From NCBI RefSeq assembly GCF_002878395.1, contig NC_061121.1, positions 11,888,983-11,952,982 of the forward strand: DNA of 64,000 nucleotides, in the 5' to 3' direction. The stretch comes from Capsicum annuum. Taxonomy: Eukaryota; Streptophyta; Magnoliopsida; Solanales; Solanaceae. A program made the translations under genes and the position numbers. The notes under the pieces are model-generated. The model was given only the letters and a program-made list of their open reading frames with translations, made no database searches and was not told the origin of the DNA. Shown here in pieces: positions 58,188 to 64,000 of the stretch. Position 1 is the first letter of the stretch. Every line of letters begins with the position of its first letter.

Positions 58188-58709
58188 AACATTGAGTTGA
58201 TGAGAACTCATTTCAACTCAGACTGAACGATTGACGACTCGGGTCGGGATGGACGCAATACCAACGCCATGCAATTGCAAAGACTCGATTGGATTTGTAG
58301 TTGACCCTACAATCTCATTCATTCATACCTAGTTCCACCTAAATCAACTTAGGTACTATCACTATCCTAACATTGAGTTGATGAGAACTGATTTCAACTC
58401 AGAGTGATCGATCGACGACTCGGGTCGGTATGAACGCAATACCAATGCTATGCAATTACAAAGACTCGATTGGTTTTATAATTGACCCTGCGAGCTCATT
58501 CATTAATTCTTAGTTCCACCTAAATCAACTTAGGTACTATCACTATCCTAACATTGAGTTGATGAGAACTCATTTCAACTCAGAGTGATCGATCGATGAC
58601 TCGGGTCTGGATGAACATAATACCAATGCCATGCAATTAAAAAGACTCGATTGAATTTATAGTTGACCCTACGAGATTATTCATTCATCCCTAGTTCTAC
58701 TTAAATCAA
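58188..58709 (+). repeat. 181-bp tandem repeat, about 2.9 copies
   Basis: AACATTGAGTTGATGAGAAC begins units at 58188, 58369 and 58550, exactly 181 bp apart. Each has GACTCGGGTC, ATGCAATT... AAGACTCGATTG and ACCTAAATCAACTTAGGT. The last is partial. Length and regularity are satellite-like. Confidence 0.93.
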
Positions 58710-58714
58710 TTGCA

Positions 58715-59060
58715 ATAAAATCTATTGCAACAAACGACTAAGTTGTTGAAAATTTTCAAACAGGTACATATATGTTGCAACAAATGACATATTTGATTTA
58801 ATTATCAAATAGATATTTGCATCTGTTGTGACAGATGACTGAGCTGTTGGAAATTTTCAAACAGATATTTATATCTGTTGTAACAGATGACATATCTGAT
58901 TTTATTAATTATCAAATGAACATTTTCATCTGTTGTCATAGATGATTGAGCTGTTGGGATTTTTAAACAGATATTTATATCTGTTGTAACAGATGATTGA
59001 GCCGTTCCAATTTCTAAACAGATATTTATATATATTGCAAAAGATGACATATCTGTTTGA
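58715..59060. repeat. Palindromic-repeat cluster 7
   Basis: Variants TCTGTTGTAACAGATGA (more than once), TCTGTTGTGACAGATGA and TCTGTTGTCATAGATGA. The centre changes while most arms stay complementary. They alternate with AAACAGATATTTATATCTG, itself an inverted repeat. Confidence 0.88.
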
Positions 59061-59329
59061 AAATCTTTTTTTCTCTTTTAATTTTAAAGAAAGAAGCTTC
59101 TGGTCCGAGTAGATAATATCAAGTAGTAGTACTTACTACTAAAGACGGTAAAAAATGTTTCTTGGATATCTCAAAAGTGAATTCATTGAGTAGTCTTGTC
59201 TTGTCTTTTCAATGTCAGTAGTCTTAGTATTCCTCGTGCCCCTCAAATTATTTATGAAATTAATGAATATAAATTAATAAATATTGAAAATCACCATGTT
59301 TACGTACACAATACATCTATAGAAATTAT

Positions 59330-59511
59330 CTCATCTCTTTCTTCAGTTGTAGTTTATTTTATTCAACTCTCATCTTTTCTCTCTCCTCTTTAGGGTCACA
59401 ACCTTTTTTCTCTCTTTTCTCTTCTCTTCTCATAAAGATCTTTTCGGATCTAAACTCATTATATCTTTCCTCGACTTAAATTTTTGTTTTGATCTCCTTT
59501 TTGATATTAAG
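59330..59511 (+). promoter_or_regulatory. Leader-exon-like stretch of a third gene-like unit
   Basis: CT-rich stretch (CTCTCTCCTCTTTAGG, CTTCTCTTCTCATAAAG) ending TTGATATTAAG followed by GTATGGTTCA, a good donor. The next exon-like block would be 60107-60220. Inferred only from style. Confidence 0.35.
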
Positions 59512-59929
59512 GTATGGTTCATTATTGCTCTTTTATTCTCGTCTTCTTATTTGTAAGTTATTTACATCTGTTTTTTTTATTTAATTACTATTTACCCATA
59601 TCATATTTATTATATTTTTTTAAGGAACTTGTAAGTGTTGAATAAATAATCGGAGAATTTTTATTACAATATGAGAAAAAAGTTTTCTGTTGGGAGAAGT
59701 TTAAAAGCCTTGTTGGCGGTATCATTTTCTTTGTATGTATTTTGTTTGTTTCATTATTGTTGATGCAGTTATTGGTGTTGTTGGTAGGGCTGGCGTTCTT
59801 GAAACTTGTGGTGTGGTGTTGTTGATGGTTTCGGAACAAAGGATGTTGTTTCTTTGTTGTTGATGATGTTGTTGGAACAAATGTTGTTGTTTCTTTTTTG
59901 TTGATGTTTATGCTGTTGTTGATGTTGCA

Positions 59930-60065
59930 ACAGATGGAGAAACTGTTGGAACAAATAAAACCACCAGAAAGGCTGGTTTGATGTATTCCATCAGACTCCA
60001 CATCTGTTATAATAGACTCCACATCTGTTGCAACAGACTCCACATCTGTTGCAACGGATAGATAA
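59930..60065. repeat. Palindromic-repeat cluster 8
   Basis: An exact TCTGTTGCAACAGA at 60024-60037, with GATGTTGCAACAGATGG and CATCTGTTGCAACGG around it, and ACTCCACATCTGTTGCAACAG repeated in tandem (about 25 bp period). Confidence 0.88.
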
Positions 60066-60106
60066 TGTTCTTTTTGTGACATCATTTTTTTTCCTCTTCT
60101 TTGTAG

Positions 60107-61031
60107 ATATAAGAAACTTATAGTTGATCAACTTTTGACGGACTATTGTAAGAGGCTGCAGTAAAGATGAGATCAGAGGAATAAACTGCTTACAGATGGA
60201 ACCACTTCATATGTGGAAGGTATGTATTATTGATAATGTTATTGTGGAAACACACACAGAGTGCATTGATTTTGTGAATGATGTTTTTACTGATTAGTCA
60301 TAGATCATTCAAACAAGATGCCTACAATTTTACAGTTAAGTTTGGTAGGTCCGAATTGATAAGGCTCAGGGACCAAGAATATGCTTCTGATAGCCTGTTA
60401 AGATTTAATATCGGTTGTTGCCCATGTTTATTTGTCAAGCATTGTGAAGGGATCTAGTTTTTGTGTCATTATAAAGAGATTCAATAGCGATTGGACTAAC
60501 TTTTAGGGTGCATTGGACCATTAGAGGGCCTTTAAAGCTTAGCACTGCATCTAACAAGAACGGAAAACCAGTATAGTTATTGCCCTAGCCAAAATTTATT
60601 TGGTTGGGTTGCTCGCTTGGGGTGATGATTATATGCCAGAATGTACGGTAGGAGAATGCTTTCGAAGCAAAATGGGTGGTTAATGGAAGACTATATCATC
60701 TGAGAGCTAATTGAAGAGAGACATAGGGTAGATACAACTTCTGACGAATCTGGACGGTGGAATTATCTTAACAAATGTGAGATTTGAATCAAGTGCAAAT
60801 ATGAACGTGTATCCGGTAATGTAATTTTATCTTTTATGTCTCTTAAAGAAAAATAATGCATCTAAACACTTTGCTAGAGAGCTTCGTGGTCGGGATTATC
60901 ACCTAGATAGAAAATAGAAGAAGACCACCAAAGAAGCCTCACGGGCATCGAGGGTTGAAATGATGTACAACAAGTCTAGAAAACTTATGCCAACAGCAAC
61001 TGCAGTTAAAATAAGAAATCTAAGTGAAAGC
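60107..61031 (+). pseudogene. Gene-like fragments, possibly MULE transposase N-terminal region, broken
   Basis: After the acceptor TTTGTAG a fragment begins near 60197 (MEPLHMWKVCIIDN ... FVNDVF) and continues in another frame (NFTVKFGRSELIRLRDQEY). Later blocks are an FGWVARLG-like stretch near 60600 and an exon-like block at 60850-61031 (ARELRGRDYHLDR, then a stop, then MYNKSRKLMPTATAVKIRN) followed by GTAAATTTT. The first part is homologous to the - strand frame at 61706-62110 and resembles the N-terminal region of plant MULE transposase-like proteins. I am unsure of that, and the later blocks I do not recognise. Several stops make it non-functional. Confidence 0.4.
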
Positions 61032-61039
61032 GGTAAATT

Positions 61040-61700
61040 TTTGAATTTTAAATTTCATCCCATGCTTTCTTGTTTGTGTTTCTGACCAGGTCCACTATCG
61101 TTGACCTGATCGGAACCACAAACGAGATTGAAAGGCAAATAAAGTATCATTGCTTCCTTAGAAATATAGTTATAATTGATTGTGTTTTTTTTCCTTGACA
61201 TGCTTTCAACATTCCTTGGAGAAGATCAGATGCTTGCTATAGTATGTGAATCCCGATAATTTTTAAGCTTGCCTCCAGCTTGTTGATTCTGTATTCCCGC
61301 TATTCGTTGCCATCTTCAAAGTTGGTAAGGAGTTCCTTGTCTCTTGTGAGCTCGATCAGGGGCACTACCTTCAAAGTTGTGGCATTCTAGAAGCCCTTCA
61401 AAACACTTTCTTCAGAAGCCTTAAAGGATACATGGAGGGTCTCTGTGTTTGTTTTAGGTCAAAATGTGTTGATGCACATTGAAGATGTGATCCCAACAGT
61501 TGAACAACACACTTTTATCGAGCGTTGCTCCATGCATCTTGCTTAACCAATCTGATAAATTAGTAAGCATGGAGCTACGCAGTGTGTGATCTAAACCAGA
61601 TCTACCAAGCTTATCAAATGTTACGTAACTCTAAGCTCATTACTCTACCAAAAAAATATGATCGAGTTAGTGCACAAATCAAACGAGCTCAATCTCTCAG
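61040..61700. other. Degenerate gene-like DNA, no clear call
   Basis: Base composition is less AT-rich than the surroundings, and short frames (VDLIGTTNEIERQIKYH near 61096; LLDSVFPLFVAIFKVGKEF-like near 61280) suggest decayed coding, but I recognise no family. Confidence 0.4.
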
Positions 61701-61705
61701 CCTTT

Positions 61706-62110
61706 CTACTGATAGCTCTTCTCCAATATAGATGACAAGATATATGCTATGCAAAAGTCTACATCATCGCCAGATATGTTTGCTTGCGAGCAATTCTTCT
61801 GAAGATATCTATATTGATCCCTTCTCAAAACTTGACATGCATAAACACGAGCACCAACCGTCAGTAATTTGTAACAGGGTATCTGCACCATCTTCATGAG
61901 ATCCTCAGCCTTACCAATTTTGAACCCATCAAACTTAACGGTACAATGCAGGATCTTGTTTGAATGATCAATGCCTAATCGGTTAAAAACTGCATTCACA
62001 AAAATATCGTACTTTGTGTGTGTTATCCCGGTAACCTTATCAATAATACATACTTAACTCCCATACATATGATAGTGGATCCATCTGCACGCACCTTATT
62101 TTTCCTAGCC
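61706..62110 (-). pseudogene. Inverted, better-preserved relative of the 60197 fragment
   Basis: A 97-codon frame (61999-61706) starts MNAVFNRLGIDHSNKILHC and continues FDGFKIGKAEDLMKMVQIP, ending with a stop. Upstream, in broken frame, are an ATGGATCCACTATC start near 62093 and an IIDKV-like stretch, both matching 60197 onward on the + strand. Probably the remains of one end of a transposon-borne gene. Function not known. The hydrophobic/charged alternation suggests a folded domain of about 100 residues. Confidence 0.45.
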
Positions 62111-62119
62111 CATCTGTGG

Positions 62120-62330
62120 CTTAAATTGAATAAACAGATGACTAGCTTGTTGCAACAGATGACACATCTGTTTATATTGTCAAACAATTGGAGACATCTA
62201 TTACGACTGTTGATCAACCTATTACAGAAATCAAATAGATATATACATCTGTTGCAAAAGATTGTCAGTATGTTGTAAGTTATCTAACAGAAAGAATATA
62301 TTTTGCAACAGATTACCCATCTGTTAGATT
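62120..62330. repeat. Palindromic-repeat cluster 9
   Basis: GTTGCAACAGATGACACATCTG, CATCTGTTGCAAAAGATTG and TTTGCAACAGATTACCCATCTG. Confidence 0.85.
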
Positions 62331-62374
62331 TATTTTAAATCAATTTTCTTTTCTTTTCGAGATACAATAATTTG

Positions 62375-62685
62375 TAAATAGGTCCCTCCTTACAAATATG
62401 GATGATCTATATTCGTACAAGAATATTCATATCGAGTCCTTGCGTGAACTTCAAAGGCAGTTTGATGAACTCCAGAGAGATTTGGCTGACTTCGGAGCAA
62501 GGCTGCCGGATGAAAAATATCTAATTGACAATAATAATAATAGTAGTAATAATANNNNNNNNNNNNNNNNNNNNNNNNNNNNNNNNNNNNNNNNNNNNNN
62601 NNNNNNNNNNNNNNNNNNNNNNNNNNNNNNNNNNNNNNNNNNNNNNNNNNNNNNAATAGTAGTAATAATAATTAGGTAATGTTTT
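62375..62685 (+). CDS. Short coiled-coil protein, uncertain, interrupted by gap
   Basis: ATG at 62398 opens MDDLYSYKNIHIESLRELQ and continues QFDELQRDLADFGARLPDE, with heptad-like Leu/Phe spacing. It then runs into an AAT-repeat (Asn-rich) stretch that contains a 100-N gap and resumes before a TAG near 62684. Upstream AATAGGTCCCTCCTTAC also precedes the related frame at 63909. Family not recognised. The length is at least 52 residues before the gap. Confidence 0.4.
62555..62654. other. Assembly gap (100 N) in an AAT microsatellite
   Basis: Exactly 100 N flanked on both sides by AATAATAATAGTAGTAATAA-type repeat. Confidence 0.99.
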
Positions 62686-62689
62686 TTAT

Positions 62690-63250
62690 TTTAGCGATTA
62701 TTTTCCTCCTTTTGTATATATCAAATCTACCTAAGGGATTCAAAAATCTATGAACATTCATTTCATTTTATTGTCAACTTTGAATTTTTAATTCTTATTT
62801 AGTATTTAATAATAATCATTCTGTTCATTCCTTGTTCTCAACATGTCGACGGTAGGTGGTAGAGATTGAGCAGCAATTTGTGTCAACAGTTAGAGGTTAA
62901 TTTGCTACGACAGATAGATCATATGTTGCACCCGGCGGTTATTAATAAAAAAGGGTTATTGTTATTGAGAGGTTGAAAAGAAAAAGACATGACTTTCTGT
63001 TCCGATTATTCAATATGAAAAATATTTCATAAATAAATAATAAGGAAATAAATGATAAACACAATTTATAGCCATAATTTTAATAATTGATCGTGACTTT
63101 TCACCATTTTTGTTTTTGAATTTATTTTTTAAATTATTTATTATATAATAAAATGGTTATTATTTTATTACGAAATTTGAAAGGTATATTTTTTTTATTT
63201 ATAAAATAAAAAAGTAAGCAAATTTGGATTAATGATATGATGATAGTTAT
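62690..63250. other. AT-rich intergenic
   Basis: No gene seen. One palindrome-family variant (TATGTTGCACCCGG) and one near-match lie at 62880-62935. Confidence 0.5.
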
Positions 63251-63259
63251 TTTTTTTTT

Positions 63260-63625
63260 AAAAAGTAGATTATATGTTGCAACAATTAAATTATCTGATG
63301 CAACAGGTTCACTATGGTTGCAACAGATAATATATTTGTTGTCACAGATGATTTATCTGATGCAACCTATATCAAGTCACAACTCAATAAAAACAGTTCT
63401 TGGAAAGAACTAATTAATAATAATAATCTGAAAAGTCATGACTTATCACAATATTTCTTAATTTAATTAATTCATTACTTTTTACATTAATAAAAAATGT
63501 CATTAATAAATGGAGGTGAACAGTTAGATTATATGTTGCAACAAATATGTTATCTGATGCAACATATTTTATATTTGTTGCAACAGATAATATATCTGTT
63601 GTCACAGAATGTTATCTGATGCAAC
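63260..63625. repeat. Palindromic-repeat cluster 10
   Basis: Alternating ATATGTTGCAACA, TATCTGATGCAACA and TTTGTTGCAACAGATAA variants at a period of about 20-25 bp, in two blocks within a 266-bp direct duplication. Confidence 0.88.
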
Positions 63626-63778
63626 AGATATAGAATCTGTTGCCACAACTCAATAAAAATGGTTCTTCGAAAGAACTAATTAATAATAATAATCTGAAAA
63701 GTCTTGACTTATATCACAATATTTATTTTCTTAATTTAATAAAAAATGTAATTAATGTATGGAGGTGAATAGTCGCAC
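63375..63778 (+). repeat. 266-bp direct duplication
   Basis: CACAACTCAATAAAAA, GAAAGAACTAATTAATAATA and TCTGAAAAGTC at 63378-63440 recur at 63644-63706 with the same order. The second copy leads into the TATAAATAGG promoter-like sequence. Confidence 0.85.
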
Positions 63779-63809
63779 CTTTTTGCCTCTCATTCAAATT
63801 CAATCCTCT

Positions 63810-64000
63810 ATAAATAGGTCCCTCCTTACTCAATCGTTCATTCAAATACACTCTATTTATTTATTGAATCTCATCCCAGTGTAGGACGTTGCTTTTCTGC
63901 AAGACGTCGTGAATGAACTTCGAAATCAAGTTCGTGATCTGCAATGGGAACTGGGAGGAGTTAGATCAAGAATGCTCCGTGAGATACGCAGGCTGAGGAG
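63810..64000 (+). CDS. Second short coiled-coil reading frame, partial (runs off window)
   Basis: TATAAATAGGTCCCTCCTTAC (TATA-like, 63813) precedes a leader. An open stretch from about 63901 reads DVVNELRNQVRDLQWELGG and SRMLREIRRLRR to the window edge. It is similar in pattern to SLRELQRQFDELQRDLADF at 62440, and the upstream text is shared. The start codon is unclear, as no ATG opens this frame directly and an intron is possible. Not recognised. Confidence 0.4.

Overview
This window is nuclear DNA of a flowering plant, almost certainly a solanaceous species. My best guess is pepper (Capsicum) or a close relative. The reasons are AT-rich sequence with intron-containing genes, several tRNA-derived SINEs of the solanaceous kind (including copies with TTG-repeat tails), Ulp1-protease-like genes embedded in transposon-like DNA, and many copies of a palindrome (TCTGTTGCAACAGA) that I associate with pepper genomes. 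The genus is inference; the plant and repeat-rich character is seen directly.

Only two genes look intact. A DnaJ (J-domain) protein gene runs from a probable 5'UTR exon at 22368 to its stop at 32263 on the + strand. It encodes about 550 residues with three SUMO-interaction-like motifs, an acidic/serine-rich middle, a coiled coil and a C-terminal HPD J-domain. A CYP72-clan cytochrome P450 (CYP749A-like) lies at 35260-42023 (+), with five exons and 506 residues, and all the motifs I checked are present. Everything else is transposons, their wreckage, or degenerate transposon-associated genes.

Layout. 1-5100: AT-rich DNA made mostly of two Helitron-like copies joined head to tail at 2952/2953. 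The first copy has a Stowaway MITE and a SINE inserted in it, and the second copy preserves both empty sites. 6071-14704: a three-level nest, in which a solo LTR (9959-12560) sits in a degenerate autonomous hAT element (7462-14654), which sits in a second hAT-type element (6079-14696), each with target-site duplications. 15506-21779: a decayed Ty1/copia retrotransposon whose right LTR is split by a 1.2 kb MULE-type element (20479-21661). 22480-25480: a tandem array inside the 5'UTR intron of the DnaJ gene, built around a SINE. 36245-38988: a non-autonomous relative of the 7462 hAT element in P450 intron 1, filled with the same AT-rich tandem repeat. 42513-47420: a non-autonomous LTR element on the - strand with long unrecognised reading frames and no pol motifs, into which a 1.2 kb TRIM-like element (45887-47094) has inserted.

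48400-58135 holds two degenerate Ulp1-like protease genes arranged tail to tail (+ 49600-53117; - 53760-56967), with similar promoter-side sequence at both outer edges. Their introns and flanks are full of the palindromic repeat. 58188-64000 holds a 181-bp tandem repeat, a gene-like 5' leader, an inverted pair of fragments resembling the N-terminal region of MULE transposase-like proteins, and two related short coiled-coil reading frames. Six 100-N runs are assembly gaps; the real missing lengths are unknown.
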